Part shown: positions 24,045 to 35,347 of the stretch, in pieces | Layout of the letters: each line of letters starts with the position of its first letter | Numbering within the stretch: the first letter of the stretch is position 1 | NCBI GenBank assembly: GCA_015501055.1 | Contig: JADNYV010000022.1 | Span: 1-64,000 of the forward strand | Direction of reading: 5' to 3' | DNA length: 64,000 nt | From: Mucidula mucida | Taxonomy: Eukaryota > Basidiomycota > Agaricomycetes > Agaricales > Physalacriaceae | Notes under the pieces: generated by a model | Database searches by the model: none | Told to the model about the DNA's origin: nothing | Seen by the model: the letters and a program-made list of their open reading frames with translations, nothing else | Made by a program: the position numbers and the translations under genes

Positions 24045-24517
24045 TTAATCGTCGACAATGTTGTGCTTTTTCTTGAGCTGCATCAGCTCTTCTTCTCGTT
24101 TCGCGAGGTCCGCTTTAGCTGCCGCCGCGTCTTGTTTGGCAGGCATGTGGTACAGAACGACAATATATCGTTCTTGAAGATGGAAACCGTTCAGATGATC
24201 AAGGGCATTCTTGGCCTGACATTCGAAGTCAGTACTTTCCAGAAGCACAAGGCGGGATATGTACGCACGTCCATGACATCGTCGAAGACGACAAAGGCCG
24301 TTCCTCTCGTCTTTTGCTCATTCCCAATACGAATCTGGCGGATGGTGCCGTACCGTCCAAACAGGTCATACAAATCTTCTCCCGTGATTTGGTAGTTGAG
24401 ATTTTTCACAAACAATATACGGTTGGCACCAGGGGGAAGCTTACTCTATTCAGGTCGTTGGTAAGGCGGTAATGTTGATGAAACAAGGGGACGCACCGCA
24501 GGTCGTGGAACAGCCAT
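24045..24517 (-). CDS. SF3B6: SF3b subunit p14 (SF3B6)
   Basis: Small RRM protein of the U2 snRNP that contacts the branch-point adenosine and SF3B1. It starts MAVPRPA, then an intron, then SKLPPGANRILFVKNLNYQI (RNP2 is LFVKNL) and EDLYDLFGRYGTIRQIRIG. RNP1 is TRGTAFVVF. A second intron separates DDVMD from AKNALDHLNGFHLQERYIVV. It ends ELMQLKKKHNIVDD. Length and order match the family almost residue for residue, and the frame is intact. Confidence 0.95.
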
Positions 24518-25011
24518 GAAGGTTGTGAGCAAGTAGGGCTGCTTGGTCAGCACAGCTATTTTTGGCAATCACCGCCCTTCTATCACACACGGCCAGGATG
24601 ATCGACAGACAACTCGTAACATGGATGCATTGTGACACAAATGTTCTATTCATGTCCGCAGATTCTCAAGATTCAAGTGTAGTCATAATGCTTGTTTATC
24701 TCAATTGTCTAAGGTAATTCCTCCGATCAATAATTCCTCAGTAATCAAAGCAGGAAATATCGAGGTTGGGCATTATTCTATTCTCAGCAGTAGATGTTGT
24801 GGGGAATTCAGCGCCCCGCTGGTAATCGTCTCCTAGTCCACCGGTCATCTCGTCTGCATCGCATCAACACTGCAGTGGCCGGCGTATCCATAACTACACC
24901 GCTTGACGATCCAACAATATTTAAGTACGAGAGTCTCATGCTGGGACTCTCTTTGCAATAGTGCAGGTCACTTTTGCCGCCGTTCATGATTTCCAGGTGC
25001 TGGCCGCCTTG
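24518..25011. promoter_or_regulatory. Divergent upstream region
   Basis: A 494-base stretch between SF3B6 and the four-helix protein gene. An AATATTTAAGTA element near 24916-24927 could act as a TATA box for the rightward gene. No gene is seen. Confidence 0.35.
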
Positions 25012-25649
25012 ATGTCCTCTTCCCTACGACGTTTACTATCCATCTCTTTCCCATCCGCTAAGATTCCTGATGCTCCATTGCCCATGCCCAGATCGCTCTT
25101 CTACCTGACTTGCACGTCGCTTTTCTTTACGACCATAGCGCTAATCGCATCCGCCCTCGATTACGGCGTCCTGTCTTTATGGGTGACCCCGCCAACGTGT
25201 GTCATCACCTACATTTTCCACATAACGGTCATGGTCCTTTCACGCCGTCCACGAAACGTTGAAAACCCGTCTTATTTTTCAACTGTCATCGTATGCACAT
25301 ATATCATAGCCGTCCTTTGGTGTACAGCATTCGTCACAACGATGACTGTCCTCTTGGGCTACAAAGACGTCTTCACTCCAGAAGTTCTACATGGACATTA
25401 TGGCCTTCCAACGACGCGTGACACGCAACGTTTGCAGTGCGCTCTCGCGGCTTTCGAGTTGGCAACAATCGTGGCACTAGGAGTGCAAGGGCATTTGATA
25501 GCCAGCAAAGAAGGAGACCCAACGTCATGGCGGCCGCCACCTATAGAGACACGCTCAGTATGTGATGAGCATTTTAAAATGGATGTGTAACTAACAAAAC
25601 CTCACAGAACTCCATTATGCCCATCCAGAGAGCTCCTACAGATTACTGA
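25012..25649 (+). CDS. Four-helix membrane protein of unknown function
   Basis: It starts MSSSLRRLLSISFPSAKIPD. Four hydrophobic segments follow: LFYLTCTSLFFTTIALIASA, VTPPTCVITYIFHITVMVL, STVIVCTYIIAVLWCTAFVT and LAAFELATIVALGVQGHLIA. One intron near the end (GTATGT to CACAG) joins ETRS to NSIMPIQRAPTDY and a stop. The layout is like the small tetraspan membrane proteins that are abundant and unnamed in mushroom genomes. Function unknown. It converges on SWS1 with 39 bases between the stops. Confidence 0.65.
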
Positions 25650-25688
25650 ACATGATGTCCACGATTCAGAAGCCAATGATTATAGGTC

Positions 25689-26310
25689 TTATAAGCCGAA
25701 ACGAAGCTTCAATGTAGCGCACAGCTCTTCCAAATCCATCATTCTTTTATTGAAAGCGAAGAGACGCGACGCGAGCTTTACGGCGAGAACGTGTTTGCAC
25801 TGGAAGCAGAATGAACGAGAGCCTGATGGGCGTGTAGACACACACCATAATATGAGTTTTCGCAATCAAAACAGCGTAACTATAGGCAGGACATGAACAG
25901 AAGTTACGAGTCGGAGAGTTGTTCAACCCGAGGGTAACGGTATACGTTCCACTAGAGCCAATGACTTCGTAGTAAGTATAACCCGAAGGAGTTTCGTATT
26001 TCATAGCTAGAGGCCTTCGTTGATCCCTGTTGCCCAAGGAAGAGAAGAGTTTATTCACCATGTTCTCTATCAATAATGTCGAATGCAGCAAGAATGAGGT
26101 TGTCAGGAAACACCGCTCGAAGGCGATGAACTGCGTCGTTCACTTGAGCAAGATTAGTACAAGTAGATTCTAGTTAATGATACAACAATCATCAGGTTCA
26201 ATGGAATCGATGATGGCGTCAGCAGCTTGAAGAAGGTAGTGGACACCATCGGGAGAGAAAGAGGTGCGGATCTCCGGGCCGGGATCCAGCTTGATCTTGA
26301 CTGCCATCAT
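25689..26310 (-). CDS. SWS1: SWIM-domain recombination protein Sws1/Shu2-like
   Basis: Likely Shu-complex SWIM protein, which with Rad51 paralogs promotes Rad51 filaments in homologous recombination. It starts MMAVKIKLDPGPEIRTSFSP, then LLQAADAIIDSIEPDD and VFPDNLILAAFDIIDREH. The SWIM zinc motif CxCxnCxH is assembled over an intron: FCSCPAYSYAVLIAKTHIM joins CKHVLAVKLASRLF. It ends LCATLKLRFGL. A 52-base intron (GTGAATAAAC to CCTCTAG) is needed after DREH; without it the frame stops. Its ATG lies only 22 bases from the ATG of TRM11 on the other strand. Human ZSWIM7 and S. pombe Sws1 are the named relatives; the assignment rests on motif, length and the N-terminal pattern. Confidence 0.8.
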
Positions 26311-26332
26311 CGTGACTCTTCAAAAAGCCAGC
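26311..26332. promoter_or_regulatory. 22-base gap between divergent start codons
   Basis: SWS1 starts at 26310 on the minus strand and TRM11 at 26333 on the plus strand. Transcripts must start inside each other's coding sequence or overlap. Confidence 0.7.
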
Positions 26333-28143
26333 ATGGCCACTCAGTATCTGATTTTCTTCGCTCAGACGCACCATGACTTCCGGATACCAGAGCTGAAGAG
26401 CCTCTCTGAGCTTTACAGTCTCAAAATAGACTTTCTTGCAGAAAACCCTGATCCAACGCGACCGTTTATGATTGTCAATCTGGAAAGCGAGGAACACGCC
26501 CACCTGCTCGCGGGTAGAAGTATCCTCATAAAGTAAGCTCTCTCGGGATATCTTGAACTGAACCTTACAATAGTCAGAGCAATATACGAATATTATAGTC
26601 ATGCAGCGACTTACGAACAGTTGCACGCCATCAATCTCGAGAACCGAAGCAAATGGGAGAAATACATCCCGGACACTTCTTTTAAATTCATAATTACAGG
26701 ATTCAACCACACCATACCTCAGAGACGTCAGCGGGAAGTGGTAGAAACCTTTTCGTACATGGGTTTTCTCGGCAAGATCGATATGAAGAACCCCGAAATC
26801 ACTCTTGCTTGTTATGAAGAATGTACGAGATCCTTACCTATGGCGTCTGCAAGACTTATACACTGCTGGTAGATGACGTCAAACACGGTACGACGCGTGT
26901 AAAACACGAAGGCGATGGTGAATTCAAGCAGGTTTATTTTGGAAGGCTAGTGAGTTTGACTTTCTCGAGCATACGTTTTATATCATGTTGGTAGGTTGCC
27001 ACAGGATCAGCTCGAGCTCTGATATCGATGTTTGATGTCAAAAAGAGGTCTTATTACGGAAATACGAGTATGGAGGCCGAAATTTCGCTGTTGATGGCAA
27101 ACCAGACACTGGTATGGTCGAAACTCTGTGGAGGTCTTGATGCTCACTTTGCCTAGGCGTCACCTGGGAAATTGATGTATGACCCTTTCATGGGCACAGG
27201 TAGTATGGCATATGTGAGTTAACGTCCCGTATCGCGCATTGAAGTATCCTTTAACGTGCCGCTTAGCCCATCGCTCACTTTGGCGCGCAAATGATAGGGT
27301 CCGATATCGACGGCCGCCAAATGAGAGGAAAAGGTACTCTGGCAACGCCCTGTTTGACATTGACTTGCCTGACGATCAATAGAAAGACACCTGGTGTTCT
27401 TCGAGCAGCAAGTCAATATGGGGTGGAAGCGAGAGTCATTGACCTGTGCACCTTCGATATCACCAATCATCCATGGAGATGCGGTGAGCTTTTCGATGCT
27501 ATCATTACGGATCCGCCTTGTACGCGACTTCCTCGTTGTTATCTGTCCATTCTCATCCCTCCCTAGACGGTGTCCGAGCTGGGGCGAAAAGGCTGGGAAG
27601 AAAACAAGAACTTCCGCCCGACAAATTGGCAGCTTATTTTGAACACCGTGCTGCCCCACGACTGTATGCCACATCCTTCATTTTATCCATTGGTTTGACC
27701 ATGCTTCTAGAGATGATCAGCCTTACATTCCACCAACGAAGCCGTACGAGCTCTCAAAACTGGCTGTGGATCTCGTGTTGATGGCGCGGTACTTATTGAG
27801 GTACAATGGCCGACTCGTCTTTTTCTTGCCTACGGTCAACGAGGAATACGAAGAAGTCGATATACACACCATGGTGTGCTCAGGCATGGAGGTTGTGGCA
27901 AATTCGTTACAGGACTTTGGTTCTTGGGGTCGAAGGGTTAGTCTGTCATAGTCTCCATCTCGCAAGCTGACTCCAGGTCGATTACTGCAGCTCGTAACGA
28001 TTCGGAAGACGACAAAGGATGCATATCCACCCCCTTCATTCTGTAGTAGAGACGAACCAATCACAGGCGAGTATACCCCCGCTCACAAGGACTTTCGAGA
28101 AAAATATTTCCGCGGCTTTAAGCCTGAAATCAATGGTTCTTGA
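26333..28143 (+). CDS. TRM11: tRNA guanosine-10 N2-methyltransferase Trm11
   Basis: Catalytic subunit that, with Trm112, makes m2G at position 10 of tRNAs in the cytosol. It starts MATQYLIFFAQTHHDFRIPE. The THUMP-like N-terminal part leads to FKQVYFGRLVATGSARALIS and KKRSYYGNTSMEAEISLLMA. The SAM-binding motif is LMYDPFMGTGSMAY then IAHFGAQMIGSDIDGRQMRG, and the catalytic NPPY-type motif is ITDPPYGVRAGAKRLGRK, with Tyr completed across an intron. It ends YFRGFKPEINGS. About eight introns. At 27336-27384 the intron that fits the alignment shifts frame by one, while reading through is open; either a base is lost in the A run after it or a 16-codon insertion is real. Confidence 0.93.
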
Positions 28144-28293
28144 CGCTGGGCACCTTGTTTCTCGTTGGAGATAGAGCCATCTGTATGATTGTGGTGTATA
28201 TGTACAAGTCCACCCTCGATATGCTGTAACAATGCTGTAACAATGTTAATAGACGGCGACGTGTGCCACGACGCGATGCACCAACCTAACACG

Positions 28294-28698
28294 CTATTTA
28301 CTCCATTTCTTTGAGAGTGCTCCGACTTGAGCGCACTCGTTGTCTCCCCTCACACATATGACCGTCGCGCCGTCTAGGCTGTCCTTGTCCGGGAGTGTGC
28401 ACTTTACATCCTCTGGGTATGGACAAGGACAATCGGCAGGTGCTTTCACGCAATCCAAGGTTGCTGGGCAGAGGTATCTGTTACAGGAGACTAATGAAGA
28501 AAATCAGCATCACATGTAGAGAATGCTAGTAAGTAACAAGGCCGTACCGCTCTCCAAATGTGCTGCCCACTGAGAAGCCCCAGATGGTTGGTGGTATTCC
28601 TGTTGCTGGCGGAACATCCCATCGAAGAATCCAAACTGCGCGTTTACGAATGCACAGAGAAACAGCAGAACAATGGATAGGCTCGCTGTAGACAGCAT
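28294..28698 (-). CDS. LCL2: Lcl2-type small secretory protein
   Basis: Short ER/secretory protein of the fungal long-chronological-lifespan protein 2 family; a role in ER-associated degradation has been proposed for yeast Lcl2. It has a signal peptide (MLSTASLSIVLLFLCAFVNA), then QFGFFDGMF, a Gln-rich stretch and the Cys-rich core NRYLCPATLDCVKAP, DCPCPYPEDVKC and ATVICVRGDNE. One intron of about 60 bases splits it in the codon after HLES. It ends ALSKKWSK. Length and Cys spacing fit the family. Confidence 0.85.
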
Positions 28699-29960
28699 GG
28701 TGGATCAGATCAGCCTCAACTTCGCTCAATTGGGACACGTAGCGAAGTCGGTTGTCGGCCCGACTATCCCGTACTAATACCCATTTTCCCACGATGCTGG
28801 TTTGAACTCATTTGAATCCTCCGCTCCGCCTCTGGCAAATGCAAAGGGACCTTCTAATATTCACGGCTTGACCACGGATATCTTGCGATTTACCTATCAT
28901 CGCTCTAAAAACGCGCATCGAGTTGGAGACAATCGCGGCATAGGCCGTTATGTAGAAAGCATATTTGTCTTTCGCATTGGTAGCACTGGTGCTACGTCTT
29001 TAGGCTTACTCTAAGTAGTACGGGTCGTGCTAGCTTACCGTGGAGGTGCGTGAACCGTGTTCAATGTTAGCCTGGCGAGGGCGGCTTTAGTAGGTGCGGT
29101 ACTGTCTCGTGAACTCGACACGCACTATAGTTTCATCGGACAGGGCAATATCGCCATCATCATTTTTTTCAAGCTCCGCCTGGTTGCTAAGCCGTACTTC
29201 AAATTCCACTGTAAACATCCATACATGCCGTAACACGCGTGTATTGCGCGTAGATATTAGGATGCATGGATCCGGTTTCTGAAAGAGCTTTAGGCCAACA
29301 GGCTGCGAACCAGATCTCCTGTCCTGCCATCCATCCATCCTTCCGGTGTTATTCTCCTCCCCATGTTAATGCCCCTGGAACAAAATGACACCGCTAAGAA
29401 GTACCCAAAGATACTCCCTTGTACCAGACTATAGATGGTTTTGGCATTGCCGCCATGGCTAACGAAGCGAACATCGACGGATGTTGGTGCACTGAAGTGG
29501 ACGCGTGGAACCGAGCACGTGCAGACGGCTTACAGCGGCAAACACGTCGGACCTTGAATAGAACCCTGAATCGAGGATGCCCCCGCCTATGAAACCAGTC
29601 TAGTTCAATGTTCATGATAACGCGTTCAGTCACGTGCAACCCAAAGCTCCTCGTCAGCCACCACGAAAAAACGCGTCCGAATTCAAAGGGGATCTCCTGC
29701 GTGGCATCCAAACCAGTTCTAAGTATAGATGCACCGCTGTGCATGAGAATACTCCATGAGATAGCCGATACTTGGGATATCGTTGCGTCGTTGTAGTGTA
29801 CTTGTTCAAGACCATTATCCCATCGTTGACCGAATGCTTACTGACTTTTCCCAAAGTATCTCGGTTGAAAGTGATTGGAGGAAAACATATCTTTCTATAG
29901 CACTTGCATCGTACACCTTGGGCTCTAGAGTTACAAATAACATTACATCTTGGATTGCAG
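28699..29960. other. Gene-poor stretch of about 1.3 kb
   Basis: No gene is called here. On the minus strand near 29087-29205 there is one protein-like piece, VEFEVRLSNQAELEKNDDGD followed by IALSDETIVRVEFTRQYRTY and a stop, which could be a last exon, but I find no convincing upstream exon. Elsewhere only short overlapping chance frames occur. A (CCAT)n run lies near 29327-29340. Confidence 0.35.
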
Positions 29961-30574
29961 TCAGAGAGCGGCGAGGATGGCATCAGCACCAGAAACTGTA
30001 ACACCCGGGCCAGGCTCAAGCTACGTGAGAGTGAGTGAGTTGCCTGTAAGCTGATGAGAGAATCAACATACCTCAACGTATTTGACGACCAGGTCGTCAA
30101 TAATCAGGGCATACCGGCCGGTACGAGTACCGAAGCCGACGTGAGCGAGGTCAACAGAAAGACCCATGGATCCGGACCACGCAGCGTTGGTGTCAGAAAG
30201 CATGAGGATCTTATCTTTGACACCTTCGAAACGGCCCCATCCACTAAGAACGAACGCATCGTTGGCAGCGACGAGCACGATGGCGTCGACGCCCTTCGCT
30301 TTGATTTCGTCGTACTTCTGAAGGTAGGGTGGAAGGTGGTTGACGTGACAGGTAGGCGTGAAGGCGCCGGGAACGGAGAAGAGCACGATCTTCTTGCCCT
30401 TCCACGCGCTGGTCGACAACTTGGTGGGAACACCGCAGGCAAGCTATCGGGAAATCAGTCAATCAGCCAAGACTGAATGGGCGGACATACGTTGTCGTCA
30501 AGTTCGGGGGTGTAGGCGATGTAGTTAAACGTTCCCTCGGGAATCGTGTCGCCGACTTTGATTGAAGGTGCCAT
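29961..30574 (-). CDS. Type II peroxiredoxin (Ahp1/PRX5 class)
   Basis: Thiol peroxidase reducing peroxides and alkyl hydroperoxides. It starts MAPSIKVGDTIPEGTFNYIA; after an intron comes ACGVPTKLSTSAWKGKKIVL. The peroxidatic cysteine is in FSVPGAFTPTCHVNHLP. Further family blocks are GVDAIVLVAANDAFVLSGWG, MLSDTNAAWSGSMGLSVDL and GTRTGRYALIIDDLVVKYVE. A last short exon ends SGADAILAAL. There is no SKL-type peroxisomal signal and no mitochondrial leader, so the protein is probably cytosolic. Three exons, intact frame. Confidence 0.93.
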
Positions 30575-31996
30575 CTTTCTAAAGCTTGATGATGGGGGAA
30601 GGTTGCTGAGCAAGATTCGACGCGGATTTCTGCTTTTAAGGCGGAGATAAGCTCCTGTGCACGTGAACCGCCGCTGAACAGAAGTCCGAATCAAGGATCC
30701 GATTCGCGTTATAATATCACCACCGGTGTTCTGACCAAGGTTCTGACTGATGCTGAACAGAAAAGCGTGTTGATCACGGTACTGACACAAAAGGGGCTAC
30801 AACTTGTGGCAGCCGGATGGATACAAACTTAAAGGCAAGTATCTAACGCTGCGTAAAGGGATGAACTGGGAGAGCAGTTGTGGGAACAGAGTGTCAATTT
30901 ATTCCTAGCGGTTTTGGGCTACTGGAGCGCGGCTAATCTGTAGAGGACAATGTACAGCGCGTTGTACTATGGGTGAAGCAGCGGCGAAACACGATGTATG
31001 TGCTCCTTTGTCCAGATGTACGAAGAAGATCTTCAGCAAAGATGGCTGAAACACGCGTGTAATGTGCCCATGTGTGGACATGATGCAGAGAGAGAGATAG
31101 GTGATTAGAATGGACTTGGCGTTGACGTGCTTGAAGAGACTTCGTGTACAGGATGTTACAGAGCTTCGCCATAGCTGAAAAGTTTTTTTTTGAACGGAAT
31201 ATATGGTAATGCGCGTAGTACCATAGCGCGAAGAGGTGGGCCAAGCGTCTCTTATTGAAACCATCAATGATTTTGAAAGTGAGGCCAGGTTCGGCCCGAC
31301 TCAAGCCGACCAGCAGAGGAAACCTATGACAGTGGTTGTGTTAAGGGCATGTAAGAGAATGTGGCGTTTACATATTGAGAGAATTCAGACGTTGGAACCA
31401 GGTTCCTTGATGGTAGCGACGAGCATAGGAAAGAGAGTCTGTGTAAACAAGAACGCTGAAAAGCGTTGTCAACACCCGCACCTGGTCAATCAATGCCGCT
31501 GTTCACACCAGACTGTCATGTGTTCACTGAGTCCTGGACTGGTTTTAGTACCGAAAAAGGGAAGCAAAGTACCTTCTGCCTAAAACATTGGAGTTGCCAC
31601 ACAATTCGGAGTAATGCGACAAGAGCGTCAGTCCTAAGTTTGGCTGGAGGACGTGTCGTGTGCACGGTTGATCGAGATTGGTGTAGATCTGCCACCTTCA
31701 AATTGTCGTCAAAGCTGAAATATTGCCTCCCATTATCCATAAAGACGGAGACGAGAGGACGTATAAAACCTAGTGAAGCATCTCAAAGAGATCCTTGGTC
31801 GGCCGCAGTGATGAGACAAGTAGATGGAGCAAGTATATGCTAGCCATATCGACAGCTTATAATCAGTTTTTTTGGGAAAAGACTGCTTTAATCGTTGAAA
31901 CAGAGATGCTAACGTCAGCGCATCGTGCACGACCACGTGATAAGCGTGCTTTCAACGAAGACGGTTGAAAGTCCAACCATCATCATCTCTGCTACC
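30575..31996. other. Gene-poor stretch of about 1.4 kb
   Basis: This stretch lies upstream of both the peroxiredoxin and the kinesin gene. Open frames are short, overlap on both strands and look like chance. It should contain both promoters. A non-coding RNA is possible but nothing supports one. Confidence 0.35.
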
Positions 31997-34900
31997 ATGG
32001 TCGCCGCAGGCTCGATTACCGTCGCCGGTCAGCTTTTGTTCGCTTTTCTATACAACTATCGCTCATTTTCGTGCAGTGCGGGTACGTCCGCCGACAGCAA
32101 CCGAAGCCGCTCGTCTGCCTGAGCCATGTTACGACACCACTATTCGCGGCGACGGTACGCTCGCAACCCCAAAGTCCATCGCCACCACATCATCACTGCG
32201 CGAGGTCGTCCAAGTCGTGGACGACCGCATTCTTACATTCGATCCGGACGAGAAGGACAGAGCAAAGGCGTTCATGGAGAGAGGATTCCTGCCGCCAGGG
32301 ACAAAGCGGTACAAGGACAGGCGCTTCATGTTTGACAGGGTCTTTGACTACGAGGCAAGGCAGCGCGATGTCTATGAGGGGACGGCGCAGCCGCTGCTGA
32401 AGGGTCTCCTTGATGGGTTCAACGCTACGGTGTTCGCATACGGGGTGCGTTGTCTGCCAGTCCATTCAACCATGTCTTACCAAACTATAGGCTACTGGAT
32501 GTGGCAAGACACATACAATAAGCGGAACAGAAGCGGATCCTGGCATTATATATCTCACAATGGCCGACCTATTCCAGCAGATTGAAGACCGACGAGACGA
32601 ATACAACGTCGATGTCTCCGTTACCTTTCTCGAGATCTACAACGAGGAGATCCGTGATCTGCTTGCCGACACGGGCACAAATGCCCCTCGAGGCGGTCTG
32701 TCCATTAGAGAGGACAAGACCGTCAAGGTCGTTGGTCTCAACGAGCTCAAACCCAACTCTGCTGAAGAAGTCAAGGAGATCGTCCTCCAAGGCAACTCGC
32801 GCCGGACTCAAAGCCCAACACACGCCAACGAAACCTCATCCCGCTCTCACGCCGTTCTCCAAGTCCACATTACCCAATCGCCTCGTACCGCTTCAGTCTC
32901 CGAAGAACGTACAGTGGCCACTCTCTCTATTATCGATCTCGCTGGCAGCGAACGCGCCGCTGCGACTACCAACATGGGCCAGCGGATGGTGGAGGGCGCC
33001 AACATCAACAAGTCACTCCTTGCCCTTGGCAACTGTATCAACGCCCTCTGTGAAAGCGGCGGAGCAATCCGACACGTCCCTTACCGTAACAGTAAACTCA
33101 CGCGTCTTCTCAAATTCTCACTCGGCGGCAACTGCAAGACGGTCATGATTGTCTGCGTGGCACCCACTTCCATTCATTTTGACGACACCCATAATACCCT
33201 CATCTATGCCGAACGCGCTACCAAAATCAAGACCAAGGTTGTCACGCGTAATGTCGTCAACGTTGATCGCCATGTTGGACGTTATGTCGAGGCTATTAAT
33301 CGTCTTAACACCGAGATCGCAGAGTTAAAAGCCAAAATCTCTGGTAAAAACAACGCCGAGAGCCAGATTCAACAGCGCAAGAGAGCAGAGGCTACAGCAG
33401 AAGTGGAGCGATCAAAAGAGGATATGAAGCTCAAGTTCGAGCAGACCAAGGACTCCATCGTGGACGGGGCCCACTGCTCGGGCAAGATATCTGTAGCCAA
33501 CATCAAGTTGGCAGCTATACGGGCGCGTTTGGCGGAACTGGACTCCCGGGACATTTCTTTGTCGGCCGATCTTCAGGCTGAACGCGCTCTGTTATCGGGC
33601 CTCGCTGAACCAGAGGAGAATGCGATCAAACCCGAGTCTGTCCTCTCAATCAGATTGCAGCGCTCTTCGAACTCTAGAAACATGTTTGACGCTACGATGA
33701 GAGCAGTTTCAGAGAGGCGGTCTGAGAAGCTCGACGAATATGGGATAGAGATGATCAAACTAGACGCCAAGCGCAGAAAAGCAGAGGTGGAAGCGATGAA
33801 AGCCCAACAGGAGAAGGATGCTATGAAGGATGCAGTCGAAGATTTGGCTCAACTTATGGTCGCTCTCGTTGGGATGCTGGGTCGATGTACTGTCACTGTC
33901 GGCGACGCTGGTAGAGCCCTTGGGGGGGCCTCGGGAGACGATCTACCTCAGGCTGCAGCAAGCGTCTCTTCATTGCTTAATCAAGTCAAAGAGAAGAATG
34001 ACGAGGCTTTCACCAAACTTGTGGGCCACTCCACCAGCGGTTACACCATGGCTGGCTCCATCGTGCTAGACAGTTACAAGAACTATACCAACCCCACGTT
34101 TACACGTCGCGTCAGTTCTGGACCTTTGCCTTCCTCTAAAGCCCGGCGGTCGACAGCCTACGATGGGGACTCTTCCTCTATTTCTCCTCGAAGAAACCAC
34201 AGGTCGATCCGCTCCAGTTTAGCCTCACAGCCTTATCGCCGAGTTTCTGATAAGGAAAGGAAGGTATCCAAGTCCGGCAAGAGCGTGCAATGGAGAGACG
34301 AAGCTGGTCGAGGGCATTTAGACGACGGAGGCTCTGGTTTCTCAGCGCCACCACCTGTCAAAGTTGTTCCTGCAAGTCCAAGTCCAGCCGAACGGACACC
34401 GAATGGCCGCAACACGCCGAGTGGTCGTACTACCCCTCAAGTTCGTCCAATATCCCGCGCCGGGTCTGAGAGTGAATGGGAGGATGATGACAAGACGGAT
34501 GACAGCGTCCATCTTTCCGTTTCTCAGTCTAGTTTGAGACCATCTAAGCCCGCCTATGGGTCACTTGGATCCGCACGACGACCTCGTGCGGGCCGCTTAG
34601 ATCCTGGTTTTCTCAAATCCAAGGGCAAGGCGACGACTTTGGGTAGTTTGGCAGAGGGCAACGAGAGCGATGAGGATTTTGGTCGACGCGTCTCTCAGCC
34701 ATTGGGCCCAAGAACCCTCAACTCTCAGGAGGATGTGCGTCATCACCGTAGTGGATCTGGTGGACAGAAGAAGCACGGGAGTCCAGGTCGTCGAGTATCC
34801 TCGGCTTCTCGAATGGGTGCAACGCCTGGGAAGAGCCGTCGACGGTCCAATATTGGTCCTTTGCGCATGGAGAAGTCGCGTCGACGATCTAGCATGATTC

Positions 34901-35151
34901 CTCAACTCTCCCCGCCGAATGGGGAGACACGGCCTCGTAGGATGCTGATTGCTAGCCCGGCGAAACGGGTCAAGCGAATTTCCATGTCATCGCGAGGCAT
35001 GCCGCCCATTCGACTGAAACCCATTCCCGCTTCAACTTCAACGAGCTTCCCCTCGTCCTCGTCCGTTGGCAATTCATCCTTCGTAAAGGATGGAAATACA
35101 AGCATAGGGGATACTAGCATCAACAAATCTTTACGACCGACGTGGCGATGA
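31997..35151 (+). CDS. KIP3: Kinesin-8 motor (Kip3/Klp5-6 type)
   Basis: Plus-end-directed, microtubule-depolymerising kinesin that sets spindle and microtubule length. Three exons code for about 1019 residues: a 31-base first exon (MVAAGSITVA) flows into VRVRPPTATEAARLPEP. The P-loop is rebuilt across intron 2 as AYG and ATGCGKTHTISGTEADPG. Switch I is THANETSSRSHAVLQVH, switch II is IDLAGSERAA, and NINKSLLALGNCINAL and LTRLLKFSLGGNCKTVMIVC follow. Coiled-coil neck and stalk cover roughly residues 370-560. The last 400 residues are Ser/Arg-rich, basic and probably disordered, as in kinesin-8 tails that bind microtubules. The frame is fully intact. Confidence 0.93.
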
Positions 35152-35347
35152 ATTACGACCGTTGAGACTATTTCAAACGACGTGTAACCTGTCTATCAGC
35201 TCATTATCATGCATTCATTCCTCTTGTTTTCAATGTTCAGTGTAATAGTATAAATAGGCCGTATACCCTCTGTCAATATTGTAGACCGAAATGTATAAAT
35301 GGGCATTCCGAATGAGCTTTGTATAGGCGCCACATATGTAACTGCCA

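Noticed and set aside
28222..28245. Short tandem repeat (TGCTGTAACAA twice)
   Set aside because: Two copies only, in a 3' intergenic gap; too little to call a functional repeat.
30905..31960. Several 100-codon frames on both strands upstream of the kinesin gene
   Set aside because: They overlap each other, lack domain-like content and show no splice logic.
32193..32823. Minus-strand open frames under the kinesin gene
   Set aside because: Antisense shadows of a strongly conserved motor domain.
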